Shown here piece after piece: positions 44,311 through 52,540 of a DNA stretch of 64,000 nt; position 1 is the stretch's first letter; every line of letters begins with the position of its first letter. A program made the position numbers and the translations under genes. Under the pieces are notes generated by a model. It searched no databases and was not told the DNA's origin. It worked only from the letters and a program-made list of their open reading frames with translations. This stretch comes from an uncultured Rhodopila sp. (GTDB taxonomy: Bacteria > Pseudomonadota > Alphaproteobacteria > Acetobacterales > Acetobacteraceae): NCBI RefSeq assembly GCF_903915725.1, contig NZ_CAIWTY010000047.1, positions 25,411 through 89,410 of the forward strand, read 5' to 3'.

Positions 44311-44829
44311 ATGAAGTCAATGCTGATCGCCGCCACCCTGTTGGGTTGTGGATTCGCCGTATCCGCGAACGCTGCCGCGGCCCCGATAATCCCGGCGTCG
44401 GAGGCTCAGCAGCAGGAGCGTATCCTGGCGTCGCTGCATCAGGTCGCCGATCGCAGCTCGCCAACCGGCAGCGCGGCCCGGCAGGTCATTGTTGTATTGA
44501 ACCGGTATATCGCGTTCGAGAACGAAGCGATCCTGCCGCAACTGACGCTGCTTCCGGCGCTGGCCTCCGGCATCGCGAGGCCCGACATGATGTGGGCGGT
44601 TTCCGGCAGCGATCGGCTGCGTGAGGAGCACGCGAACGTGCAGGGCATGCATCGCGACATCATCGCAACGGTCCTGGATCTCCGGGCCGCGGCGATCGAG
44701 GAAGACGATACGGCAACGCTTCAATTGACTGAAGATCTGGCTGCGGCCGATCTGGCCGAGGTGGAAGTAACGGAACCGGTTGCCGAAATGGTCGGTGAGC
44801 TGGTGCGTAACAAGCTGCCGCCGACTTAA
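44311..44829 (+). CDS. Secreted helical protein of unknown function
   Basis: 172 aa with a signal peptide (residues 1-22, ending ANA). The mature protein is predicted to be almost all helical and acidic, with stretches such as RQVIVVLNRYIAFENEAILP and LREEHANVQGMHRDIIATVL. The Glu/His-rich helices vaguely recall hemerythrin-like four-helix bundles, but the full His/Asp/Glu ligand set cannot be assigned. It diverges from the two-component genes and may belong to their regulon. Confidence 0.6.
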   Translation: MKSMLIAATLLGCGFAVSANAAAAPIIPASEAQQQERILASLHQVADRSSPTGSAARQVIVVLNRYIAFENEAILPQLTLLPALASGIARPDMMWAVSGSDRLREEHANVQGMHRDIIATVLDLRAAAIEEDDTATLQLTEDLAAADLAEVEVTEPVAEMVGELVRNKLPPT

Positions 44830-44870
44830 GACACGTTACCGGACGTTTTGCTCGCAGGCACGGTCGCCCT

Positions 44871-44955
44871 CATCGTCATGGCGGGCGAAGGCCCGCCATC
44901 CACGCCTTTGCTTGTGCAAGCAAAGGCGTGGATGCCGACCTTCGTCGGCATGACG
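44871..44955. repeat. Composite REP element copy D (three nested hairpins)
   Basis: Left hairpin ATGGCGGGC-GAA-GGCCCGCCAT. Central perfect 15-bp palindrome CCACGCCTTTGCTTG (44900-44914) and its complement (44917-44931) with a 2-nt centre. Right hairpin ATGCCGACCTTCGTCGGCAT. The outer ends TCGTCATG and CATGACGA are also inverted. This is the most complete member of the family and resembles a bacterial interspersed mosaic element; it is not a classic terminator because no T-run follows. Confidence 0.8.
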
Positions 44956-44999
44956 AAGCGGCACGGCCGGGAAAGTCGCTTCCCGAGAGCTATTCGCCC

Positions 45000-45611
45000 T
45001 TACAGCCGCGTTTCAACCGCCTCCAGGATCGCCGCGTGGACGGTTTCCACATCCGCCGAAGCGTCGATCAATACGCACCGCTCCGGCTCGGCCGCGGCAA
45101 TCTCGCGATACCCCGCCCGTACCCTGGCATGGAACGCCGCATCCAATCTCTCGTACCGATCGGCGTCGCCGCCGCGCTGGCGCATCCGCCTGGCGCCGAT
45201 ATCCTCCGGCACGTCCAGCACCAGGGTCAGCTCCGGCGCAATCCCCAGCAAGCGTGACAATTCCCGGATAAACTGCTTGTCCGCACCCTGGCCGTAACCC
45301 TGATAGGCCATGGTGGAATCGAAAAACCGGTCGCACACGACCCAAATCCCGGACTCCAGAGCCGGACGGATGGTCTTCGCGATATGCTCGGCCCGGGCGG
45401 CAAAATGCAGCAGGGTCTCGGCCCGCGGCGCCCAGTCGATCTCGGTGCCGAGCAGCAGCCCGCGCAGCAATTCGGCCCCCGGCGCGCCGCCCGGCTCACG
45501 CGTGCGCTGCACCGGCACGTGGCACGATGTCAACGCCTCCGCCAGCAACTCGCACTGCGTGGTCTTGCCTGCGCCCTCGCCACCCTCAAGCGTAATAAAT
45601 CGGCCCGCCAT
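45000..45611 (-). CDS. tmk: Thymidylate kinase
   Basis: This 203-aa kinase phosphorylates dTMP to dTDP. The P-loop FITLEGGEGAGKTTQCELLA, the substrate-binding RTREPGGAPGAELLR and the DRX/lid motif WVVCDRFFDSTMAYQGYGQG are all intact. It overlaps the dacC stop by one base (TAATG), so it is translated together with the upstream peptidase gene. holB, which often follows tmk, is absent; a REP element lies downstream instead. Confidence 0.97.
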   Translation of the reverse strand: MAGRFITLEGGEGAGKTTQCELLAEALTSCHVPVQRTREPGGAPGAELLRGLLLGTEIDWAPRAETLLHFAARAEHIAKTIRPALESGIWVVCDRFFDSTMAYQGYGQGADKQFIRELSRLLGIAPELTLVLDVPEDIGARRMRQRGGDADRYERLDAAFHARVRAGYREIAAAEPERCVLIDASADVETVHAAILEAVETRL

Positions 45612-46834
45612 TATGTTCCCGTCACATATTTCGACAGCACCGCCATCGCGCGCCCCGGCAGTCCCAGCCTGGGCACATCGTCAACGGCCAGAAGCGGCAC
45701 GCTGAAGTTGGGGACGCCCTGACCGGTCACCTCCAGCTTACCCAGCGTGTCGCCCTTGGCGATAGGCGCTTTCAGCGGCGTGTCATAGCTGATTTTGACC
45801 GACGCCTTCTGCCGCCAGTTGCGCGGCATCGTCACGATCAGGTCGCGGCCGGCCACCAAAGGCACGGAACGCTCGGTGCCAAGCCACACCGGCACCTTTT
45901 CGATCACGTCGCCGGCCGTGTATAATGTCACGTCCTCGTAATTGAAGAACGCCCAGTCCATCAACCGTTCGGACTCCTCGGCGCGTTCGTGCATTGAGGC
46001 CATGCCGTTCAGCACGACGATGACGCGGCGGCCGTTGCGCTTGGAGCTGGCGACGAGGCCGTAGCCGCCCGCCTCGGTGTGCCCGGTCTTCAGCCCGTCC
46101 GCCGTGCCTTTCTGCACCATCGGATTGCGGTTGCCCTGGTCGATGCCGTTGTAGCGGAACGACTTTTCGGCGTCGTAGTGATAATATTCCGGGAAGTCGC
46201 GGATGATCCGTCCGGCCAGGGTAGCGATGTCGCGCGCGCTCATGCGCTGATCCGGATCGGGCCAGCCCGTGCAGTTCTTGAAGTTCGAATGGGTCAGGCC
46301 GAGCTGCGCGGCGGTCTTGTTCATCAGCTCGGCAAACTGTTCCTCCGACCCGGCGATCGCCTCGGCCAGCACGATGGCGGCATCGTTGCCGGATTGCACG
46401 ATGACGCCGCGGATCAGGTCTTCCACTTTCACCTGGGAGCCGACCTGAACGAACATCTTCGACCCCTGGGTCCGCCAGGCTTTTTCAGTGACCGGCAACT
46501 CGTCTTCCAGCTTCAGGCGGCCCTGCTTGAGGCGGTCGTAGACGATATACATCGTCATCAGCTTGGTCATCGACGACGGCGGCATTTCGTCATCCGCATT
46601 CTTGTCCAGCAGAGTGGCGCCGGTGTCGAAGTCCTGGATGAACGCCCAGCGCGCGGTGGTATCGACCGGGCCGAGCGTGGTTTCGGCCGGCGTTCCGGTG
46701 GGCGCGGCCTCCTTGGTCTTGCGGCCTTGCGGACCCGCATGCGTGGCGGTGGGCGGGCGCTTTTCCGCCGCCAGGGCCTGGCCGGCGGTCAGGGCGGCGG
46801 CGGTCGAGAGCAAGCTCAGACGGCGAGTCAGCAT
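45611..46834 (-). CDS. dacC: D-alanyl-D-alanine carboxypeptidase (PBP5/6 family)
   Basis: About 407 aa with signal peptide (residues 1-23). The penicillin-binding motifs are SxxK in PPSSMTKLMTMYIVYD (Ser88, Lys91), SGN in VQSGNDAAIVLAE and KTG in GLKTGHTEAGGYGLV. A C-terminal beta domain (LGKLEVTGQGVPNFSVPLLA) is present. It trims the terminal D-Ala from peptidoglycan pentapeptides in the periplasm. GGAGG lies about 10 nt before ATG 46834; an upstream ATG at 46855 is also open. It sits between rlpA and tmk in one minus-strand unit. Confidence 0.95.
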   Translation of the reverse strand: MLTRRLSLLSTAAALTAGQALAAEKRPPTATHAGPQGRKTKEAAPTGTPAETTLGPVDTTARWAFIQDFDTGATLLDKNADDEMPPSSMTKLMTMYIVYDRLKQGRLKLEDELPVTEKAWRTQGSKMFVQVGSQVKVEDLIRGVIVQSGNDAAIVLAEAIAGSEEQFAELMNKTAAQLGLTHSNFKNCTGWPDPDQRMSARDIATLAGRIIRDFPEYYHYDAEKSFRYNGIDQGNRNPMVQKGTADGLKTGHTEAGGYGLVASSKRNGRRVIVVLNGMASMHERAEESERLMDWAFFNYEDVTLYTAGDVIEKVPVWLGTERSVPLVAGRDLIVTMPRNWRQKASVKISYDTPLKAPIAKGDTLGKLEVTGQGVPNFSVPLLAVDDVPRLGLPGRAMAVLSKYVTGT

Positions 46835-46851
46835 CTTCACGTAACCTCCGC

Positions 46852-47763
46852 TCAATCAACGATGATTCGGGCGTCCGGTATACCGGACAAAAGGGCCTGG
46901 TCCAAGATGGCATCGGCATGCGCAACGTCCGGCACAGGGCCGATCTCGACGCGGTACTGGCGGGTGCGGCCTTGCCGGATGGGCACGATGACGGCACCGG
47001 CGGCGGCCATCTTGGCCTGCTCGACGGCGGCGTACTGGCGGTGGTCGAAAGTGTCCAGCCGGACCATCAGGCGGCCGGGGCGCGGTTCGGTGCGGGTGAC
47101 GGTTTCCGGCAGCCGCATCGGTGGGGGCGCCGAAGGCGTGGCTTCCAAACGTGGCGTCGCGGTTTCGCCGACGGCCCGGCCGCCGCCCTGGCGGATGCCG
47201 GGGGGCGGCGGCAGGTCCGCAACCTCGACGCCGCCGCGCGGCGCGGCGGTCAGGCCGAGGCTTGGGGCGCCGGGCAGCGCTTCGGCGGCGGCGTGGCTTT
47301 CCAACGTCAGGACCGTAAGGCGAACCCGGGCCACGCTGTCCGCAGGTATGCCAAGCAGGACGGCCGTGCGACGGGTGATCTCGACCAGGCGGTGCGGGTC
47401 GCCGGTGCCGCGGTCGTTGATCCGGACCGTGGTTTCCAGGCCGTTCTCCAGGTTGGCCAGGCGGGCGATGGCGGGAAGCTGGATGCTGGGGTGGGCCGCG
47501 GCCAGGGCGGTCTGGTCGAACAGTTCGCCGTCGGTGGTCAAGCGGGAGGTCGTGTCCCTGGTGACGGCGGCTAGTCCGGTTTCGTCGAGGTCGTAGCTTT
47601 CCGCGGGGTAGTACCAGATGGGACCGGCCTGGTAGGGCTTGCCGAGAACGTAATGCGGGTCGGGTTTGAGGGCGGGGGTGCAGGCGTAAGTCAGGAGAAC
47701 CAGCGCGAGCAGCGGCCAGGCCCGGTCCGATGTGTCATGGCCGGGCTTGGGCCGGCCATCCAT
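46852..47763 (-). CDS. rlpA: Septal ring lytic transglycosylase RlpA-like lipoprotein with SPOR domain
   Basis: About 303 aa. After a short N-terminal segment comes a hydrophobic stretch and lipobox, LLALVLLTYACTPALKPDPH, then a double-psi beta-barrel (YYPAESYDLDETGLAAVTRD; TVRINDRGTGDPHRLVEITR) and a C-terminal SPOR domain (RLMVRLDTFDHRQYAAVEQA ... YRVEIGPVPDVAHADAIL). It would cleave denuded glycan at the septum. The only suitable start, ATG 47763, lies inside the REP copy E, so the first 14 residues are repeat-encoded; no good ribosome-binding site precedes it. The body of the protein is sure, the start is not. Confidence 0.85.
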   Translation of the reverse strand: MDGRPKPGHDTSDRAWPLLALVLLTYACTPALKPDPHYVLGKPYQAGPIWYYPAESYDLDETGLAAVTRDTTSRLTTDGELFDQTALAAAHPSIQLPAIARLANLENGLETTVRINDRGTGDPHRLVEITRRTAVLLGIPADSVARVRLTVLTLESHAAAEALPGAPSLGLTAAPRGGVEVADLPPPPGIRQGGGRAVGETATPRLEATPSAPPPMRLPETVTRTEPRPGRLMVRLDTFDHRQYAAVEQAKMAAAGAVIVPIRQGRTRQYRVEIGPVPDVAHADAILDQALLSGIPDARIIVD

Positions 47764-47860
47764 GACTTTGGTTGTTGCGGCACCGCAAGTCGGGGATAGC
47801 CGGGCCAAGCCCGGCCATGACACATAAGCGCGTGCCAAGCGCAGCCATGACACATCCGGC
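47733..47860. repeat. REP-like repeat copy E, overlapping the rlpA start
   Basis: TGTCATGGCCGGGC and GGCCGGCCATCCATGAC at 47733-47763, then GGGCCAAGCCCGGCCATGAC at about 47804-47823 and a third arm with GCAGCCATGACACATCC near 47840-47856. The array fills the gap between the mltB-like and rlpA genes and supplies the rlpA start codon. Confidence 0.7.
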
Positions 47861-47888
47861 CGGGCCCGTGACGATGGGACCGTAATCC

Positions 47889-48854
47889 TCACCCCGTCAC
47901 CTGATCGCCGATCAACCCCACGGCCAGAGCGTAGTAATCGGACGGGTTGTAGCGGCGGATCGCGGCGAAGTTGCCGAACACGGCGAAGGTTTCGCCGCCC
48001 GCGCCGTCCGGGGCCACCAGTCCGGCCGGTGTGTCGCCAGCAGCGACCCAGCGCCCCTCCAGCGGACGAACCCCGGCCCGCGCCCACTCCGACAGCGGAC
48101 GCTTCACATCCCGGCCGGCGACCTCCAACCCGGCCGGCACGACGATCTGCTGGCCCCAGGTCTGGCCGCTGCGCCAGCCGGACTCCGCCAGGTAGTTGGC
48201 GATCGAGCCGAGCACATCCGGCTTGCTGGTCCAGATATCCCGGCGGCCGTGACCATCGAAATCGACCGCATAGCGCAGATAGCTGCTGGGCATGAACTGC
48301 GGCTGGCCCATCGCCCCGGCATAAGACCCCAGCATCGCCGCCGGGGCGACATCGCCGTGATCGAGGATCTTCAGCGCCGCCATCAGTTCGCCGCGGAAAA
48401 AGCTGGCGCGGCGTCCCTCCCAGGCAAGCGTCGCCAGGGCTTCTACGACGCGGAAGTCGCCCATGCCGGTGCCGAAGCTGGATTCCAGCCCCCAAATTCC
48501 GGCGATTACCCCGGTGCTGACGCCGTAGCGCTGTTCCACGCGCTGGAACAAGGCGCGGTTCGTGGCCACCGCCTCCCGCCCGTTGACGATCCGCTTGTCG
48601 GTGATCACCAGCGCGCGATAGCGGGTCCACGTCATGGTGAACTCGGGCTGATGCCGGTCGCGCTCCAGCACCTTCTGATTCGGCGCCACCCCGGCGAAGG
48701 CGCGGTCGAGGGTTCCCGGTGAGATTCCGGCATGCCGCGCCTCGGCGCGGAAGCCGTTCAGGAAACTCTGGAAGCTGTCGGCTGGGGCGGCGAAAGCGCG
48801 TGCGGCAAAGACCGCGGGCAGCGCGCTGGCAAGCAGGATTCGTCTGGTTGGCAT
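47889..48854 (-). CDS. Lytic murein transglycosylase (MltB family)
   Basis: About 321 aa with a twin-arginine-like or Sec signal at the N-terminus (MPTRRILLASALPAVFAARA, cut near AFA). The catalytic glutamate is in GIWGLESSFGTGMGDFRVVE, followed by the MltB-like core LGSYAGAMGQPQFMPSSYLR and DFDGHGRRDIWTSKPDVLGS. It cleaves peptidoglycan glycan strands to 1,6-anhydro products in the periplasm. It is the most upstream gene of the minus-strand cell-wall block. ATG 48854 is chosen because the signal peptide starts there. Confidence 0.93.
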   Translation of the reverse strand: MPTRRILLASALPAVFAARAFAAPADSFQSFLNGFRAEARHAGISPGTLDRAFAGVAPNQKVLERDRHQPEFTMTWTRYRALVITDKRIVNGREAVATNRALFQRVEQRYGVSTGVIAGIWGLESSFGTGMGDFRVVEALATLAWEGRRASFFRGELMAALKILDHGDVAPAAMLGSYAGAMGQPQFMPSSYLRYAVDFDGHGRRDIWTSKPDVLGSIANYLAESGWRSGQTWGQQIVVPAGLEVAGRDVKRPLSEWARAGVRPLEGRWVAAGDTPAGLVAPDGAGGETFAVFGNFAAIRRYNPSDYYALAVGLIGDQVTG

Positions 48855-49027
48855 GGCGCGCTTTTTGCCATGCCGAACCGAGTCGCGGCAATCGGTTTCG
48901 AGCCAAGCTGGCCACGGAACCCGAAGCCGGGCGCGCATCGATCGCGGGTTCGGACCGGACGTTGGCGGCTTGGCGATTGACCGGGGTATCGGCTGCCCGC
49001 ACCCTGACGCCCGGGAGACATGCCGCC

Positions 49028-49855
49028 ATGACCGACCACGTCGCCGACCACTATGCGCAGGACGGACTGCTGGAACGCATCCTCGACGCCCTGAAACGGG
49101 AGGGGATACCGATCGACAGGTTGACGATAGACGACCTGGCGGCGGTCGATGAGTTCCATTCCCGCGGGCGCCGGGGAACCGAGGAACTCGCCCGGATGCT
49201 GGCGCCGCTGCCCTCGGATCACGTGATCGACATCGGGTCCGGCATCGGCGGACCGGCCCGATACCTGGCCGCGACCTTTGGATGCCGCGTCACCGGGGTC
49301 GATCTCACCCCCGCCTTCGTTGCCGCGGCCACCGGCCTGACGAAGCTGGTTAGCCTGTCGGATCGGGCCGACTTCCGCGCGGGTTCGGCGCTGGCCCTGC
49401 CGTTCCCCGACGCCAGCTTCGATCGCGCCTGGTCCCAGAACGTCGCCATGAACATCGCCGATCGGCCGGGGTTTTACGCGGAGATGCGGCGCGTGCTGAA
49501 ACCGGCAGGGCGACTGGCGATCCAGGAAGTGGCGCAAGGCCCGGGCGGAGACCTGATGCTTCCGGTGATGTGGGCGAGCCGCCCGGATCTCAGTTTCCTG
49601 CGGCCCCCGGAGGAGACCCGCGCGCTGCTGGAAGCGGCCGGGTTTGCGGTGCTGGAGTGGGAGGACAAGTCCGCGGCGGCGCTGGCGGAGGCCGCGGCGG
49701 AGCGCGAGCGGCTGCGGGCCGGCGGGGCGGTTTCACAGCTCGGCATCCACGTGATCGTCGGGCCGTCGGCACGGGAGAAGATGCGCAACGGCCAGCGCAA
49801 CCAGGAGGAGCGCCGGACCTTGCTGTTCAACGCCCTGCTGGAACCGGTCGGATAG
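49028..49855 (+). CDS. SAM-dependent methyltransferase (glycine/sarcosine-methyltransferase-like)
   Basis: About 275 aa starting MTDHVADHYAQDGLLERILD. SAM-binding motif I VIDIGSGIGGPARYLAATFG is followed by VTGVDLTPAFVAA, SALALPFPDASFDRAWSQNV and the MRRVLKPAGRLAIQEVA strand. The SQNVAMNIADR segment resembles dimethylglycine and related small-molecule methyltransferases. Substrate unknown. It is on the opposite strand to the cell-wall block and starts in their divergent region. It is followed 86 bp later by a flavin oxidoreductase. Confidence 0.88.
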   Translation: MTDHVADHYAQDGLLERILDALKREGIPIDRLTIDDLAAVDEFHSRGRRGTEELARMLAPLPSDHVIDIGSGIGGPARYLAATFGCRVTGVDLTPAFVAAATGLTKLVSLSDRADFRAGSALALPFPDASFDRAWSQNVAMNIADRPGFYAEMRRVLKPAGRLAIQEVAQGPGGDLMLPVMWASRPDLSFLRPPEETRALLEAAGFAVLEWEDKSAAALAEAAAERERLRAGGAVSQLGIHVIVGPSAREKMRNGQRNQEERRTLLFNALLEPVG

Positions 49856-49941
49856 CGACTCCCGGCGCCCGTTATGGCACTATGCGCGACGGCCAACGCG
49901 CCGCCGAGACCAATGCCGGCGCCTGATGCAAGGAGACTTCG

Positions 49942-51006
49942 ATGAAATTCGGCTTCTGCGCGATGGCGGACATCGAACAGATCGGATTTTTCAGCTTCGT
50001 CGAGAACCTGGGGTACCACTCCGTCTGGGTCGCCGACAGCCAGATGATGTTCTCCGACGTCTACACCGTCTGCGCCCTCGCCGCCCAGCACACCCGGACC
50101 CTGAAGATCGGCCCCGGTACCGCGATCTGCGGCACGCGCATCCCGCCGGTTCATGTGGCGGCGGTGGCGACCTTGAACCGGCTGGCGCCGGGACGGATTT
50201 TCCTGGGCATCGGCACCGGCAACACGGCGATGCGGACCATGGGCCAGAAGCCGATGACCATGGCGGCCTTCGCCGAGTATCTCCGGGTGCTCACCGCGCT
50301 GCTGGATGGCGAGGTGGTGGACTATACGTTTGAGGGCCAAACGAAGCCGATAAAGATGCTGCGGCACGATACGCGGTTCATGAATCTGAAGCCGCGGATT
50401 CCGCTGTATGTCTCGGGCTACGGGCCGCGGGCGATGGCCCTGGCGGGCGAGTTCGGCGACGGGCTGGTATGCGCCAGCCCGCCGCGCGGCGCGCCGATAC
50501 AGGATGCACTCGGCCATGCGCGGCAAGGCGCGGCCCGCGGCGGCAGGGACATGAGCGGCTTCCGCAACGCCGCGCTGACCAACATTGCACTGCTGGAACC
50601 CGGCGAACCGGCCGACTCCGACCGGATCAAGCAGGCGATCGGGCCCAACGTGATGGCGACCGTCTATTACTATTACGATATGGTGCAGGAGCGCGGACTG
50701 GAGCCGCCGGCCTTCCTGGAGCGAATCTGGAAGCCTTACTGCGCATTGGTCGAGCAGACTCCGCCGGAACACCGGCATTTCCGCACGCATGAGTTCCACT
50801 ACACCGACCTGCATCCGGGCGAGGCGGAACTGATCGATGAGCAACTGATCCGGGACACCTGCCTGGTTGGCACGGCGGATGACATTATCGAACAAATCCG
50901 GGCGCTGGAGCAGGACGGCTTGCAGGAAATGATCTTTCCCGTCGGCAATCCCGGAAAATGGCGGCTGGCGGAGACGTTCGCGCGACAGGTGATGAAGCGG
51001 GTGTAG
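49942..51006 (+). CDS. LLM-class flavin-dependent oxidoreductase (F420-reductase-like)
   Basis: 354 aa, with AAGGAG 6 nt before the ATG. It starts MKFGFCAMADIEQIGFFSFV and has the luciferase-like barrel with VAAVATLNRLAPGRIFLGIG, TGNTAMRTMGQKPMTM and LYVSGYGPRAMALAGEFGDG. The C-terminal part resembles methylene-tetrahydromethanopterin-reductase-like members. It is paralogous to the protein at 1322-2392 but clearly distinct. The substrate is unknown. Confidence 0.88.
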   Translation: MKFGFCAMADIEQIGFFSFVENLGYHSVWVADSQMMFSDVYTVCALAAQHTRTLKIGPGTAICGTRIPPVHVAAVATLNRLAPGRIFLGIGTGNTAMRTMGQKPMTMAAFAEYLRVLTALLDGEVVDYTFEGQTKPIKMLRHDTRFMNLKPRIPLYVSGYGPRAMALAGEFGDGLVCASPPRGAPIQDALGHARQGAARGGRDMSGFRNAALTNIALLEPGEPADSDRIKQAIGPNVMATVYYYYDMVQERGLEPPAFLERIWKPYCALVEQTPPEHRHFRTHEFHYTDLHPGEAELIDEQLIRDTCLVGTADDIIEQIRALEQDGLQEMIFPVGNPGKWRLAETFARQVMKRV

Positions 51007-51086
51007 GTGGCCGCCGCGATGCTTTAGCGCTTGCCGATCGGCTGGGTAGCGGGGAAAAGGCGCTGGTAGCTGTGACAGAGGCGGAT

Positions 51087-51392
51087 ATGGCGGCCGATGA
51101 GGACGAGTACGTGTTCGACGAGACGACCGGAGAATGGCGTCCGGCCGGTGATATCGCCGCGTCGGCCGGCGCCAGCCGGCCGGAGGTTCGCGATGCGGCG
51201 GGCAATGTGCTCGCCGATGGCGATTCCGTTACGCTCATCAAGGACCTGAAGGTCAAGGGGGCGAACCAGACCCTGAAGCAGGGCACGATCATCCGGTCGA
51301 TCCGGCTGACCGACAACGAGCAGGAGATCGACTGCCGTCACGACACGATCAAGGGGTTGGTTCTGCGCACCGAGTTCGTCCGCAAGCGCTGA
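51087..51392 (+). CDS. PhnA/YjdM-domain protein without zinc ribbon
   Basis: About 101 aa. The C-terminal three quarters is a PhnA domain: VRDAAGNVLADGDSVTLIKD, then GTIIRSIRLTDNEQEIDC and IKGLVLRTEFVRKR. The N-terminal part (EYVFDETTGEWRPAGDIAAS) replaces the zinc-ribbon cysteines found in enterobacterial YjdM; this short form is common in Alphaproteobacteria. The family was named for phosphonate use, but its real function is not established. A GTG a few codons upstream is an alternative start. Confidence 0.8.
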   Translation: MAADEDEYVFDETTGEWRPAGDIAASAGASRPEVRDAAGNVLADGDSVTLIKDLKVKGANQTLKQGTIIRSIRLTDNEQEIDCRHDTIKGLVLRTEFVRKR

Positions 51393-51484
51393 TGCTCGGC
51401 GCACGGCGATGATAGCCGCGGCGACGCCGGATCGGTCGCGCCAGAGCTCACCTCACCGCCCCTCTTGTCCGGCCATCTGCTGGT

Positions 51485-51973
51485 TCACTGCAAATACCCC
51501 CACCGCTCCACCGCAGGCTCGGCCGCCGCCCATTTCCAGGTCTTGTCCTGCTTGCAGATCGAAGTGACGAACCACGCCCGCTTCAACTTCTCGCCCGTCC
51601 CTTCATCGACCGAGAAGGCGATTTCCTTGCAGTCGGCCAGCGGAGATTCGATGGTGCGGACGACGCGAAGCTGGCCGTGTTCGTTGCCGATGGGCAGCGG
51701 ATGCGCGATCTTCCAGGGCACTTCCACGCCCTCCGGCACATCCGCTGCGGTGCGGGCGATGGCGTCCTGCTCGGCGCCATGCCAGACGCGGGTGACATAG
51801 GTCACCCCCGCATCGGTGGCGGCATCCACCGCCACGCCGACGAGAAAGCCAACCGCCGGGCTGCCGGTGGCCGCACCGGCCGCGCCGCCGGTGATCAGGC
51901 CGGTGATCTCCGAGAACGAGCTGCAGGCCGCCAGCGGCAGCACCGCCGCCAGCGCCATCCAGCGCAGGCTCAT
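51485..51973 (-). CDS. Lipoprotein of unknown function, tandem paralog 1
   Basis: About 162 aa with signal and lipobox (MSLRWMALAAVLPLAACSSF, Cys17). A glycine-rich hydrophobic stretch follows (TGGAAGAATGSPAVGFLVGV), like a glycine-zipper. The C-terminal domain ADCKEIAFSVDEGTGEKLKR ... TWKWAAAEPAVERWGYLQ is shared with the upstream gene. Its start overlaps the stop of that gene by 4 bp (ATGA). Function not recognised. Confidence 0.75.
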   Translation of the reverse strand: MSLRWMALAAVLPLAACSSFSEITGLITGGAAGAATGSPAVGFLVGVAVDAATDAGVTYVTRVWHGAEQDAIARTAADVPEGVEVPWKIAHPLPIGNEHGQLRVVRTIESPLADCKEIAFSVDEGTGEKLKRAWFVTSICKQDKTWKWAAAEPAVERWGYLQ

Positions 51974-52485
51974 TGCAGCGACCCCCAGCGCGCCGTTGCC
52001 GGTTCGGCCGAGGCCCATTTCCAGACGGAGCCGTCCTGGCAAACCGTGGCCGTGTAGAATGCCCGGTGGTCGCCGGTCTTGTCCGCCGTATCGACGGAAA
52101 AGACGATCTCCTTGCAGTTGAAGTCGGCGCTGCCGACGATGCGGGTGACAACCAGGTCGCCATGCTCGTTGTTTTCTATCGGGATGCGGTGCGTCACGTT
52201 CCAGTGACCGACGACACCCGGTTCGAGCGTTCCGGCCGCCTGCGCGATCCGGTCCTGTTCGGCGCGGTGCACGTCCCGCTCAACCGCCTGCAACCCCGCC
52301 GTGGCGCCCGCGGCAACGCCAAGGCCGATCCCGGTGGCCAAAGCGGGACTCTTCGTCACCGCATTGGCGATGCCGGCCCCGGCAATGCCTGCGACATCGG
52401 CAGTGGAGGCGGTCAGCACAGACTGGCAGCCGGAGACGGCGCCAGCGCAGAGCAGCAGGATAGGAAGACGGAAGCGAGGCGCCAT
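51970..52485 (-). CDS. Lipoprotein of unknown function, tandem paralog 2
   Basis: About 171 aa with lipobox (LPILLLCAGAVSGCQSVL). The architecture is the same as its downstream neighbour: a glycine/alanine-rich hydrophobic segment (residues 30-65), then a domain with HRIPIENNEHGDLVVTRIVG, FNCKEIVFSVD and the ending WKWASAEPATARWGSLQ. The two share about half their residues in this C-terminal domain. The pair probably forms an outer-membrane-anchored complex; no known family was recognised. Confidence 0.75.
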   Translation of the reverse strand: MAPRFRLPILLLCAGAVSGCQSVLTASTADVAGIAGAGIANAVTKSPALATGIGLGVAAGATAGLQAVERDVHRAEQDRIAQAAGTLEPGVVGHWNVTHRIPIENNEHGDLVVTRIVGSADFNCKEIVFSVDTADKTGDHRAFYTATVCQDGSVWKWASAEPATARWGSLQ

Positions 52486-52540
52486 CACAGGCGCCGATAT
52501 CGCCGCGCGCTTTGCCGGTCCAATCACAGGCGCGTCTGCA

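Noticed and set aside
44900..44931. Perfect palindrome as a terminator between the secreted-protein gene and tmk
   Set aside because: No T-run follows, the loop is only 2 nt, and it is part of a dispersed repeat.
47764..49029. Apparent single 725-residue protein joining the mltB-like region to rlpA
   Set aside because: Its first 420 residues are out of frame with the real transglycosylase and run through a repeat. Only the part from 47763 down is protein-like.
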